Part shown: in pieces, positions 46,891-59,100 of the stretch
Layout of the letters: the number at the start of each line of letters is the position of its first letter
Position numbering within the stretch: the stretch's first letter is position 1
DNA from: Schistosoma mansoni
Taxonomy: Eukaryota; Platyhelminthes; Trematoda; Strigeidida; Schistosomatidae
DNA length: 64,000 bases
Reading direction: 5' to 3'
NCBI RefSeq assembly: GCF_000237925.1
Contig: NC_031500.1
Span: forward strand, 14,037,753-14,101,752
Program-made: the position numbers and the translations under genes
Notes under the pieces: generated by a model
Databases searched by the model: none
What the model saw: the letters and a program-made list of their open reading frames with translations, nothing else
What the model was told of the DNA's origin: nothing

Positions 46891-47219
46891 ACAGTACCGT
46901 TCAATACAATTGTTTGGAGGTATTTTCAGCATGTTCTTTCTGACGCATCAAATTTTTAATTCAACAGATTCTCATGAAGTGCGATGAAATGTGCTCTAGA
47001 AGAATTTCGAACGTTTCGGTATTGTTTTTTCAGATTTTATTCACCTAACACTGGCGATATAAAGCTTATCATGGATATTTAATCCAGTAAATCCTTATTG
47101 GCTCGATTGTCGGCCTACTCGAACATCTGGGCTACCTGACTTGCTCTCGATATATTTAAACACGTTATCGGTTTTCGCTTGATTTAACACATCATTATGT
47201 TTATTAATCGCACAAACTA
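46891..47219. other. Non-coding stretch
   Basis: Nothing recognisable; it may be the eroded end of the neighbouring LTR element. Confidence 0.4.
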
Positions 47220-49955
47220 TCAAGGTGCGTTTATGAAAAGCTTACAACCTTCCGCTGCATAAGAAGTTGCGTCGATAATGTCTCGGCACCACTGTATAAT
47301 CCCTACCTGTAGGTATCGTGTAGTAAAGTTCCCTTTACTTGTTCTCATCTGTTTCATACGTAGTTTAAGGGTTGTTGAGGATAACTTATGCTGAAGATCA
47401 GTGTCTCCTCTTTTGAGGCTGAACGAGTTTATGACTGTCAGTTGCTTGGTAACGGTTCAAGGAAGTATGGGACAGAACGTCTTTCACTACATTTTTGCCC
47501 CAAGAATGTGTTGTATATCTGAAGTAAACACCAAAATGTAGTCTAGTTGTCGAGACTCTCGGTGGAAGTACTTGTCTGGAGACGAGCTTAGAGAGAAGGT
47601 GAGGGGTTTGTGTTAGGTAAACAGACTAAATTCTTGGTCTTTTACAGAGTGTTGAAAGTGCCGTACATTACAATACATGGCTAGGATTTTCCTACTGAAA
47701 GTGTTATACCTCGATTCAGTTTCTTGAAACCATCCTGAGAAGAATTCTAAAGTGTGTCGACTGTTGTTTACTCATTGTTGTAAGACACCTCCGATTACCG
47801 AGTCCGATGTGTCTACTGCGATACTAATGGAAGCTGCGTCGTCCTAGTGTGCGAGCAGCGTTGCTATGGCGATGGGTTCCTGAACTGTGGAGAATGCGTT
47901 TCTCCTGGTATCGTTCAAAGTTGGTCGGTTAAAGATCTCATAAGAGACGCACAAGTTGGTATGAACCGTCTATAGAAACTTTCTAGGCCGTTAAACGTGC
48001 GTAGTTGCTTGATTGTGGTCGGTTCTCGATAATCCGGAATGGCTGCCATTTTGCTTTTTAAAGGTTATATGCTTTGAGGATTGATAATGTGTCCGGGGAA
48101 ATCTAGATAGTCGGTTCCGATTCGACATTTCTGAATGTGTACAGCAATGCCACGCTTTTGTAGTCCTTGGAGGACCAGGTCCAGGTGTCTGAGATGAGAT
48201 TCTCCGTTCAGACTTGCAACCAGTCATCAACGTACGCGTGTACGAAATGAAGACCTCAAAAGACATCATTGATGAATCTCTGGAAAGTCTGTGCTTACAT
48301 ACTTACGGGTCGATCATGTGTTTTACTGTGACTGGGGATAATCTACAACCAGAATAAGAAGTTAAACAAACAGATAAATTAATATTTCCGCTTACTAGCC
48401 TCTGTTTGAGCGTGTAGACAAGTAGGTCGTGGTGTTGTAGCAGGTCTATACCAAAGATTGGAATAGAAACATCTACAACGACGAAGATCTAGTGGATGGG
48501 TTTCCATAAACTCACGTTAAGATAAACACATCGATTACCATATGTGGCGATCGGTTTCTCATTTGCCGCCCGAGAGTTGAAAAATGCTTCGTGCAGTCGG
48601 TCGTTACAATTCGCTGGTAAATGCTAACTTCTGCACCAGCGTTGGCGAGATAACGAAATTTCGTAATCACATCAGTGATGTATGACGGACTGTTATGTTC
48701 GCCGGCTATAGTTGCCATTAGCGCGCCCGCTGGGGAGTTTTCAGAAACGTTTATCGTGTCGGTCGGCTTGGAACTCGGAAAATTGCGGGATTTCCGTGGT
48801 GATTATGATATCGAAACCAATCAGGGTCATCTGTCTCTCATGGTCTAGAGATATATCGTTTTCGTGAAGTAGTCCCTCGAGGAGTTTGGAATGGTCTACG
48901 GTCATGACGAATACTAAGGTAGCGTGTCAGAGAATGACAGAGTTCTGTAACATCATCTCGTGTCGTTTGAGGTTTTTCTTTGACTGAATAGACCTCGGCG
49001 TTAGAAGTTTTGGTGATCTCTTGAACTCTGTCGACAGATGCAGACAGCTCGTCCGCAGCGTTGTTTTGAAACGAGGGAAGCACTACCTGCATCTATTGAA
49101 GAAGCCTAAACAAGAAAAGTTGTCCAAACAGACCAATGTCGAAAGTCCGTTGACCAGTGGTCTCTCTCATTCGTGATGTGTCTGTTCGTGAGACACGTTG
49201 TAAATCGATGTAACTAAGTTGGTCTGACATTTGCCGATCGTTTAGATCTCCGTGTTTAAGAGTAGGCCTTTTCAGAGTTTCATAAGGTTCTGAAACATCA
49301 CTAGTAAACATACTAGGTGTGACAGGCCTGTTGAATCCGCGTAGTAGTGCCTTCACGACTGCTAGGAATTGTACACGTGGGTCGGTCACGTTGTGCTCGC
49401 AGAAGTCAGCTTCTGCACAGCAGAACCGGGCTTCAATGTTATCTGATTAGACTGGCATAGGAGCCTTGATCTTAAATAATTTAGGAGTCCGTTCGGTCAT
49501 GATGAATATAAAGCATAGCAATGAAAGAGTGAAAAGATCCAAAAATACAAAAAATCACAATACATGAAAATCAAGGTAAAAATTTGATGTGAAGTTCCAG
49601 CAAGGAACAGACTTACAGTTTACGAAATGGTGTTCCGGGTCACGTCGAGTTCACCACTAAAGATGCCGCAAGTATTCGGAGTTTAACAACACCTCAAACA
49701 GAAACACTTTTTGTGGTTGAAACATGCCAGCCCAACGAAATCAGAAGTCAGAAGCGAAGAGGTTCGAAGATATATTTGACAGGCTATCGACATATTGAGA
49801 AGTGACTAATCTAAGCTGGCTAGCGGTTGTAAAAGAAGTGAAGCACGACCTACTCACTCGTGATCTGGTTCGGATGCATGATCGAGAGCCTTCAGCTAGG
49901 TGAATCCATTAGGACTAAGGCGGTCAGCATAAAATGTCGAAAACTTACATAGCTA
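47220..49955 (-). mobile_element. Ty3/Gypsy LTR element, decayed fossil
   Basis: Same family as 37890-39932, on the minus strand. The 5' LTR is at about 49.62-49.955 kb (start TGTAAG), and gag (VTDPRVQFLAV near 49.38 kb), protease remnant (near 48.6 kb), RT/RNase H-like coding (near 48.2-47.8 kb) and HKPLTFSLSSSPDKY (near 47.6 kb) follow. No 3' LTR is recognisable. It is broken in many places and older than the 40.4 kb element. The left boundary is approximate. Confidence 0.8.
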
Positions 49956-50182
49956 CTTCTTTAGGGAATTTATTTACCTTTCCAGTTGAATCAAATGAGA
50001 GACTTCTAGTACTCTATCCCTACTCATATTCAGTTGGAAGTGTAGATTTACTAGGGTGCAGTAATATGGATAACTTTGGTGAAGTGATATTTTTGTTAGA
50101 GTGCTCCAAAAATTCGAAGCGCTAAAATTTCACTTTTGGCGCGTCCGTACGCAAGCGTGATTAGTTCGTATATCTGCGCACA
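49956..50182 (+). promoter_or_regulatory. Upstream region of RPL11
   Basis: The 227 bases between the LTR fossil and the RPL11 start must hold the promoter unless it lies within the fossil. There is no clear TATA box at a typical distance. The last 60 bases are G+C-richer (GGCGCGTCCGTACGCAAGCG). Confidence 0.4.
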
Positions 50183-50791
50183 ATGGTTGTAAAAAAGGAA
50201 GTCAAAGAGAAAACGAACAACCCAATGCGGGAAATAAAAATCCAGAAACTATGTCTTGATATTTGTGTTGGGGAAAGTGGTGACAGGTTAACTCGAGCTG
50301 CTAAAGTTTTAGAGCAGTTGACTGGTCAGCAACCCGTTTTCAGCAAAGCACATAAAACCATCAGGACTTTTTCGATCAGACGTAACGAGAAAATTGCTGT
50401 TCATTGTACTGTGCGGGGTCCAAAAGCAGAAGGTACGGCAGTGTGATTCCTGATTTTTGCAGAAATTTTGGAAAAGGGTCTAAAGGTGAAGGAATACGAG
50501 CTTCCTAAATCATGCTTCAGTAAAACCGGAAACTTCGGCTTTGGACTGACAGAACATATTGACCTGGGACTAAAATATGATCCTGCTATTGGAATTTATG
50601 GATTGAACTTCTACGTCATTTTGGGCAGACCTGGGATGCGCGTGAGATACCGGTAATTGTACTTTCAGTTACTAAATTTTTTAACTAGACGTCGTTGTCA
50701 AAGCCGCGTCGGCAATAATCATCATGTCCAAAAGGAAGAGGCAATGAAATGGTTTCAAACAAAGTTTGATGGTATTTTGCTAAACAAATAA
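50183..50791 (+). CDS. RPL11: 60S ribosomal protein L11 (uL5)
   Basis: Three exons (50183-50432, 50463-50652, 50689-50791) give 180 residues against 178 in human. The protein binds 5S rRNA in the central protuberance of the large ribosomal subunit. Conserved blocks are [87 protein letters not shown] and [13 protein letters not shown]. The first intron is 30 nt (GTACGG...TTGCAG) and rebuilds the codon in AE|EILEKG exactly as in other animals. The second is 36 nt (GTAATT...ACTAG) and leads to the less conserved [11 protein letters not shown] and then [19 protein letters not shown]. Without these introns the frame stops, which supports the splicing. Introns of this size are known in schistosome genes. 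Confidence 0.97.
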
Positions 50792-52329
50792 TGTAAAGAA
50801 AAAATTCTGGCGTTTATTATCTGGTTCTTATATGTCATGGCACTTCTTTAAATAAGCTTATAATCTGAGTGCTAGACTATTGGATCCTTGTTGATGAGTC
50901 AGTATTAGGATGAATACGTTGATATATAGCTCGATCATATAGTTCATTAAGTCGTTTTAGTAGTTAGTGTGTATATACACCCAGGTTCGAAAATTTATAT
51001 GCATCCGGTTAGCTTAACTAAGCTACTGCTCACAACATTTAGCTTTTGCATATGTTCATGCTACAGGTAGATGGGTATTAAGGCTTTTATAATCAGATAC
51101 TTTGATTTTTTTTAGTAGTCCCTGGTTGTAGTTTCGTAAATAAAATATGAAGAAGGGATTTTCTCACTGATATAATTGCTTGAGACAGTCAAGTTTTACA
51201 ACTCAGTGGTGAAATAGTCTTTGACTCTTATGGTGCATTATTGCGAAAAGTTTTTCTGTCCATTTATTATGATGTCTGCCTACAGATTATACAATATGAT
51301 AATCAGATATAGTATAGTATATTGAATAAAGTACTGAAGTTGTAATTAAAATTTTGGCTGCTACAGAGCCTTTATTCGCTTCGTTTATTTAGCAGTCAAC
51401 CGAAAATACTTTATGTAGCATTATAACGGACTGCATCAACCAGCACTATTTTATACTGAAATCATCACTCATAACTGTCTTTCAAAAGATAACGTGGATA
51501 ATATTACAGAGGGCTATTAGCAAGTCGGAAAAATACTAGATAGCGAACTCCAAACACTATGACACTTCATGAGGTTTCTCGGTTTTCGCATAAAGTATGT
51601 TGATTAGTGAAGACTATTTGGTTGAGGTTGACACGTCAACTGCGATCAGTGGTTCTAGACATTGAATGACAACCTAGAAGCGCGAATACATACACTCGTT
51701 ATAGTCCTTTAATTACTAACTTCTGGTACTTCGTCATACGTTCGCTGTCTTTTCTCGGACCAGTTTCTCGATTTTCAGTCTTTCCTATTACTGTTGTTAC
51801 AATATTGTTTCGGTATCACTGCTACTCATCTTAATTTTTCTTGTGCTAGTGTGGTATGGAAATCCAGGTAAATCCTCATACCAAATTCATTGCTGATAAC
51901 AAATGGTTGTTAGTAGTTAAGGGGTAGCATATATTTTCCCCCGGCCTATCACCGTCTCCCAATCTGACTGTTTTTAGCATTACTATCATCCAAAGAAGCT
52001 TCACATACACTTATATTAGGGAGAGCATTCTATACGAGAGGTTTTAAATAATGGTGGTGAATGTTGAATTAATCTCTACATTGAACCAGTGATTATTTGT
52101 CCAAATAACATCACGTATATATCCGATTGGCATATTTCTCACTTTTTGGTGTGATGTATTTTCGTTAGTAAGGTAATAAATTTCTGCAAGTTGTGGCAAG
52201 CTTTTCGAGACTATTGACAACTAGTCATTATTGTCGATGATTTTAAACAGTCCAGTTATGTCCCACTGTGGTGTTTAGTGTGTATGCCTGTTTGAGGTAA
52301 AAGTTTAGCTGCTGGGTATGTACCACCAA
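50792..52329. other. Non-coding stretch downstream of RPL11
   Basis: No gene or repeat recognised. Confidence 0.5.
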
Positions 52330-52960
52330 CTAACTGAAAGAAAAATTGATGAACGTTGAAAAATGCCTAAGAGACATTTGCTGCCCACAGAAATTTATTG
52401 ACAAATATATAAAACCTAAAGAAAAGACAAAAGTAATTTTCATAGTTGAAAAGTAATTACGGTCAATAAGAAACTTTTATCTATAAATCCTAACTCCAAA
52501 GGTGATGATGCTAGTAACACAACCAGCAGAATACTGAACACTGCTCTATCTAGAACGTATCCGGCAGACAAACTTTTAATTATGTATAAAACAACATGTT
52601 CAGTAACTCAATCAAAAGTTGACAAGCGACCCTTTCATGTTGCTGCCAACTGTGTAAATTTGCGTGTACTTGCAAAAGCAGCTATACTGGCCGAACAGAA
52701 AGGGCGACATATCTTAGATATTTTGAACATGCTCCTGAAAGCCTCAAAAACATAGGAAAAAAAGAGACTCTAAACAGTGCAATTACCAAACATCTCTTTG
52801 ATACAGGACATCAGGTCGATACTTTGCAATCTTTTAAGGTGATTAGTAAACAACCAAAATCGAGTCTTCTGTAGCCGTTGCTATCAGGCGTCAAGAACCT
52901 GACTTATGTGTTCAAAAGGAGACGGTTACTAATCTTTCCTTGCCTTGATGACAAACATTC
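52330..52960 (+). mobile_element. Penelope-like element, 3' end with GIY-YIG domain
   Basis: It codes, in more than one frame, FIDKYIKPKEKTKV, SRTYPADKLL, TQSKVDKRPFH and then CKFACTCKSSYTGRTER, where SYTGRTER is the GIY-YIG-type motif, followed by FEHAPESLKN and ITKHLFDTGHQVDTLQSFKV. This matches the C-terminal endonuclease part of schistosome Penelope-like elements. The RT domain is absent, and the copy is 5'-truncated and frame-shifted. Confidence 0.85.
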
Positions 52961-53063
52961 CTTTACTGCATCTAAATTTTTCTTCTAACCATTCCTTGCA
53001 TTTCTTGCATCATTGGGTTTTATTTCAGCTATCTTCCAGATTAATAATCTTATTTTATTAACT

Positions 53064-53945
53064 GAGCTCTCTGAACTAAGGATAGGGAGAGAAAACAGGC
53101 ATGCTTATCGGCGTTTAACGCGTCGACAACTTCACTTATCTTGGAAGTCTGATCAGCCCTAATGGGTTGGTGTCTGACGAAATCTCAGCACGGATTCAGA
53201 AAACTCGTTTGGCTTTTGCCAACTTACGTCACCTATGGCGAAGACGAGATATCCGTCTATCAAATAAGGGACGAGTATACTGCGCAGCAGTTCGCTCTGT
53301 TCTACTTTACGGCTGTGAAACGTGGCCATTAAGAGTAGAAGATACTCGTAAGTTACTAGTATTTGAACACAGATGCCTTAGAAATACTGCTCGCATCTGC
53401 TGGGATAACCGGGTAAGTAATAGCGAGGTTAGACACAGGGTATTAGGGAATGGTGGTAAATCAGTTGATGAGGTCATGAATCTTCATCGACTGAGATGGT
53501 TGGGCCACGAGTTACGTATGCCTGAACACCGATTACCAAGACGCGCTATGCTGACTAGTATTGGCAATGGTTGGAAGAGAGTTAAGGGCGGCCAAACTAA
53601 AACGTGGCATCAGTGTTTGAAGTCACTGACTTCTAGTCTGAGCCATGTTGGCAGATGCAGACTACTTGGTTGGGGTCTACGTGACTATCGTAACCAATGG
53701 TTGGAGACTCTGTGTGACATGTCTCAGAATCGATCACAATCGCGCAGGTGTATACACTCTTTATCTTCACTTAAACCTTTCTTTCTTCCTTTATTACATC
53801 CTTATATACAACCTTTCTTTTATATATTGCCACCACTAAATTAACTACTTCTATTAATCTGGTGTTCATCTTGTTGTGCTAATGAGTAAGGTATGGCAAC
53901 TTGGACCGATGCATATATGTGCCTGGTCCTACGTTGTGGCTGACT
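53064..53945 (+). mobile_element. RTE-type LINE, recent 3' end copy
   Basis: 225 codons are open from 53167 (VSDEISARIQKTRLAFANL to SLSSLKP), followed by the 3' UTR and the GCTGACTGA tail. I count about six differences from 34260-35085 over 830 bases. The 5' end carries a 24-base unrelated block before GTTTAACGCGTCGAC. Confidence 0.92.
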
Positions 53946-56134
53946 GAACTGAACTCTACTCATTTTATTTCAATCAACGTTTACTCATTATGTAGTCACT
54001 TGTTTCTGGGCGTTCGGGCTGTTGTCACAGTCAATGTTGCAGAATTTTTCTTTTACATAAGGTATATATTTACGTTGTTTGGTCTATTAAATTTATTTAC
54101 ATCCTTGCTATTCAGTACTAATGTATCCTAAGCATAACTTCTAACTTGAACTCTTTCATGTAAGTAATTTAAATCCACTTTGAAACTACAGTTTTTAAAT
54201 ATCACAGGTTGTAAGCAGCTGACGAGAACTAACGAAATAAAATGAACCCATGCTATCCTGTTAGAATCTTTGTTCTTGCTCGTTTCAAAATTATAGAGAG
54301 AACCATGTGTATAAAAAATTTTGTAGGAATATATGGAATAGACTGGTCAGACGAGACGATCCAAAGTCGTTGATTGACTAGGTATGGACGCTATATTGCT
54401 ATCTAAACGGTAGATTTACTTATGATTTGTCTCATGTTTATAGTTATTATTCATATTATTGGATCCACTGTACATGACCATCGCACTTCAATTTTCTGTT
54501 CTTTGATCTTTCTGTTAGTCATTTAGGAAAATAAGCTCCCAATGAACCTTTTATTCCTTAGAAATTGTACGCATTACACCTAAAAACCAAATTAGTTGAA
54601 GCTTATAGAATGCAAAATTGTCGTAGATTCAGAGTTTCTTGTATTCGGCATTGGCAATTGTATGATCATATAACCTAATAATGTATCAGGAAATTCAGTA
54701 AATCTTTGAAGAAATCTATTGATATATATAGTTTCCATTTACGTTTCTGAATTCTGAAGACAAAGAAAGCTATCGTTGTCTGTACACAACCTTCTTTACT
54801 TTCTCTTAACGCATATTATTATGGTTCATTATAAGTGCATAGAAAGTCCACGTTTTATAAACTATACTTAAATCATTCACTAGGTTCAGGTTTACGTATT
54901 CAGCCTCCAACTACCTTTAGTGGCTAGATATGGTTCCTTGGTGTTCAATTAGGAGTGGAGTTTGAACCTTCAGTTTATTAGTTGAAATTAGGACATTTCA
55001 ATCACTTAGCAATCGTCTCTGTAATTCATGTTGCCAGTTGGTAGCTAGTTTATGCGTTTTAACATACTAAATGATGGAACCTGTGCTAACATAAATTGGT
55101 CAAGTTATCCTTCACGTGATCGTCAATGAAAACTGTGCAGATACAAACTTATGTTGTACCACGTCTAAATATCAGATATTGGGTTTTCGATCTAGTAGTG
55201 GTAATAATGTCAATCTTGTGGGTTTTCCAAGTTTCATTTATTAACTGATCCTCTTTTGATGATAATTTCAGCTACATTTTAGATGATTTTGTAGGTCAAT
55301 CAACACTTAGACGTTGAATTATGTCTTTCTAAAAGTTGGATAGTGTTCTCAGTTTTAAATGTTACTTGAGAAAAGATAATAATAAAGTCCAGATTTGATC
55401 AACCTGTAGGTTATAAAGCGTCAATTCTTCAAATAAACATGGAAAGCTGTGAAGAATTAAGCGTTTATTACTACTCGCTATTTAGAGACCACTACATTTA
55501 GATGTGTTCCTAGAAGTGGATTGAGTCCTCAAAGATTTTCAGAACACAAAATTGTTACCTATCAATTCGTAAATATATTTTCTAATCGTAAACATTTATT
55601 AACGTTATATATATAGCAAGAAGTTTACAATTTGTGAATAAGAATGTGGAGATTTACGGTTTTATTTTGTTGCGAAATAGAAAAAAAAAAGTATTACATG
55701 CATATGAATCCTAAGGAAGCCAAATATTTTTTAAACTTGTGCGTACTTCTTTTGTAGTAGTGTTGATATTTCTGTGAATGTATATTTATAAAGGTGTGTT
55801 AGTGTATTATGGGCTTATGTAAACAGTTAAATTAACTATGATTAGTTGCTACTAATTCTTTTTTGAATAATGAGTAGCATCAATAATAATAATAATAATA
55901 GTGAAGTTTATATACATATATACTGTGACCGAATTCCTGTGAATCTCATTTATTAGTGACATTAAAGCATGTTTTGCGTTGTAAATTAATTATAACCAAG
56001 ATAGATATATATATATATCAGAAGAAATAAAGAAAAGATTGAAAGGGCGTTTATCTCCGTAGACAGATTGGAAGAAATGACCTCTTCGTTAATCAAATAA
56101 TCCTATCTGCATCACAGTTGTGTTCTTTTCTCGC
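53946..56134. other. AT-rich non-coding stretch
   Basis: No gene supported. A short (AAT)n run lies near 55880-55900, and a (TA)n run near 56004-56018. Confidence 0.5.
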
Positions 56135-59100
56135 TTAGAATATTTCAGGATTCTTCATACACATAAAATTCACATTTGTAATTATTCGATTGCAAAATCG
56201 ATTTTGCCAATATAAATTAGGAGTTACAAGTACACAAGCTTTAGGTCCTCTGTAACGTTTTTGTTTTTGTGATAGGTAGTGTTTACGTTTTATATGTCTA
56301 TTAGTTGGTGATCGCCATTTTGTATTGACCGGGTATCCTTTATCCCATTTTGTAAAACCAACGTGTTCGAAATTATGCCAAACCCATGATCCACGTGGTT
56401 GTGTTTGATGAAGACCTTTAATTAAGAAAAAAAACCTTATAGTCTAGGTTTGATCTCACTGGTATTTTATTGTATACTTTTATGTATACATCGTATAAAT
56501 GCAGTTTGGAAAATTTAATTTTAAATGGAAAACTGTTAACGGTACACAGATTGGATTAAAGCATGTTCCATGCACTATTGTGTTGCTGCACACTGATTGG
56601 CTAATTCTTATCCAATCAGCGCTAGTCGATGCTTGGAGAAGATTCTAGGATCTACTCATGTAAAAACTATAAATATACTAACGTATTTCTTATTGCGCTT
56701 CTTACTTCTATCTATCCTTGTTATTTGGAATATAATTTCTTCCCTGTTCAACCGTGTTCTGATTTGGGGACTTGTTGAGTGTATTGGTGTCAAAGAATAC
56801 TAACAATAGGAATAGCTGGGTCGTAATAAGGAGAAATTATAACAGTTATAACAAAAACCATCATTTTCTTTATATTGAAATAGTAATTTACCGGAATACT
56901 TATCCAACGTTTTTATTAAATTCCATTTCTATCTTGTCTAGATGTACTAGTAATATAGTTGATTTCCTGAGTACGGTTTCATATTGCAGGCTTTGAACTT
57001 TCCACTATTTTGTTCCAAGTCTAGTGGTCCTATTTGGTTCCTCAAATCGCAGAAATAGGTGGAACGTGATAAGAATAGAGCATTTCAATCAAATGGAATA
57101 TAATTTTCGTCGAGAGATTTACTGAGATGAATTTCTTCGTAGGTGGTTTTTGTCTCGAATTAAGATTACTCAAGATATCGTTGAAAAAGAGTGTTCTCAA
57201 ACTGTTTAATCCTAGAATATGACTTCTCAGCAGTGTGCATCTATAACCTAGCTAGGGATTGAACTCGTAATCTCCAGTTCTTGGAACTAGTCCATCACGT
57301 TGAAAACAAACAGTTCACACATTCATCTTAAGTCAGTTCAGGAAGTGATGTGACGATCACTTAGTCTCTATGATAGGAAACTGCTTCATTTGAAACATCT
57401 GAAACACTTACTCACTACTGACGAGTTTTGTATAGGGGCGAAACACCTTTATATTGGTTTCTTGTTTTCAATGAAATTCTAGCTGATATTTCTAGTTAAT
57501 GAAAACATTTAGATAAAATTTTGATATCCTCTTGATGTTTTAACGATTGTTGTACAGCATAACTTCAATGCCCCCGATGAATTTAATTTGAGACTAGTTT
57601 TGGATATATTCCTGATTCAATTCGCAAATGGAATTTGTGTTAAATTACCAAAAAAAACGTCTAATTATACATTTTAGTCTTTCCTGAAATAACGCCATAT
57701 CAAAACTTACCTATCCAGAATGGTTTACGTATTTGAAATATTTCAGCTAACCATTTCAAATTTGTCTCATCTGTAATACTAGTCAAAAATCCATCTTGCA
57801 GTTCACAGTAATTTCGTGCTTCTTCCCAAGTTATTTCTTTATTCTCATATAGTTGATAACAACGATGTTGATAAAATTTCCATCCTATGTTATATATGTA
57901 ATAATGGGAAATAGAACCACAGAATCAATTATTGTGATAGAATATTTTGAGTCAAAATACTGTAAAACTTAGTTCGTTAAGTTGCACAATAACAAATAGG
58001 ATCTGTAGAAGTTTAATAAACTGACCCTACTGTTCACTGGTATGATTCATACATTTATTCATTCGAAACTGGTTTAGTTTAGGCGATATTTTCTGATGAA
58101 AGCCTAATGCTAATGTAGTGCCGTGCTTCAATAATAGTTCACTTCGATAACCGTTATTATACCAATCTTAACGGTGTATAAAATCAGAAGGAAGCGGCAA
58201 CTACATTTTTATTGATGAATGATGCAGATGAGAAAGCTGTGGGCACATGAGCAAGTGTAAGCGAGCGAAGCGAAGATGATGCATAGTGGAGATGGCTGGG
58301 AAGCCAACTCGAGAGCGAAGAGAAAATAATGCGTATTAGAGATGGCTGGGAAGCCAACTCGAGAGCGAAGCATTACTCAATATTTATAATCAGACAAAAA
58401 TGAATGACAGACATATGATGAATAGGATACGAAGGGTACACATACACGCTCATATAAAATGTAGTCAAGGTTAATAAGCGAATAATGAACAAGATCAAAA
58501 TATGACTCATAATGTATCGGTGAATTAGCTTGGCCAGAAGCTAGAATAAAGTATATGGGCTTAACATAACAACCGATACTACACTAACACAAATCAACGA
58601 TGTAAAACCGTTCAACATTTGATGTCAGCGTACAGCTACTGGAGGTATGTTTTTCTTTTTCAATAAGGTCTAATAACAGGATTGAAATATTTTATAGGTA
58701 GATGGGTTGCGGCTAACCGTGATATCTAGAACGCGCGTCTCATCTTGTTTGGAACTTTCTTCTAGGTGTACCTGAATCCGTGTTAATGTCGGTGATCTAA
58801 GCTAGTAATCTTCGGTCGAACAGTGGCTATTTTAAGGGAATCCGAACACGGTGCACTTGTATCAACTGAGACCGATCAATTATTCAGTCAAGATTATCAA
58901 CAGTAGGATACATTAGATACTCTCCAACAACAGTATACATTAGAATTATTTTAGAGCAGTTTAATTTCACTTAAATATATCAACAGATTGTGTTAACCTT
59001 ACAATTACCAAACAGGTAGTACAAATACGGGGTAGACTGATAGAAGGGGTTCTTATTTACTGAACTAAATTTATACTACTCACCATTTAAACAATGCATT

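Noticed and set aside
49934-50125. 63-codon open frame upstream of RPL11
   Set aside because: No similarity to known proteins, and it overlaps the likely promoter and the edge of an LTR fossil.
58270-58375. Short tandem repeat resembling a CRISPR or satellite unit
   Set aside because: Only two near-identical units occur inside one solo LTR, and the host is a eukaryote.
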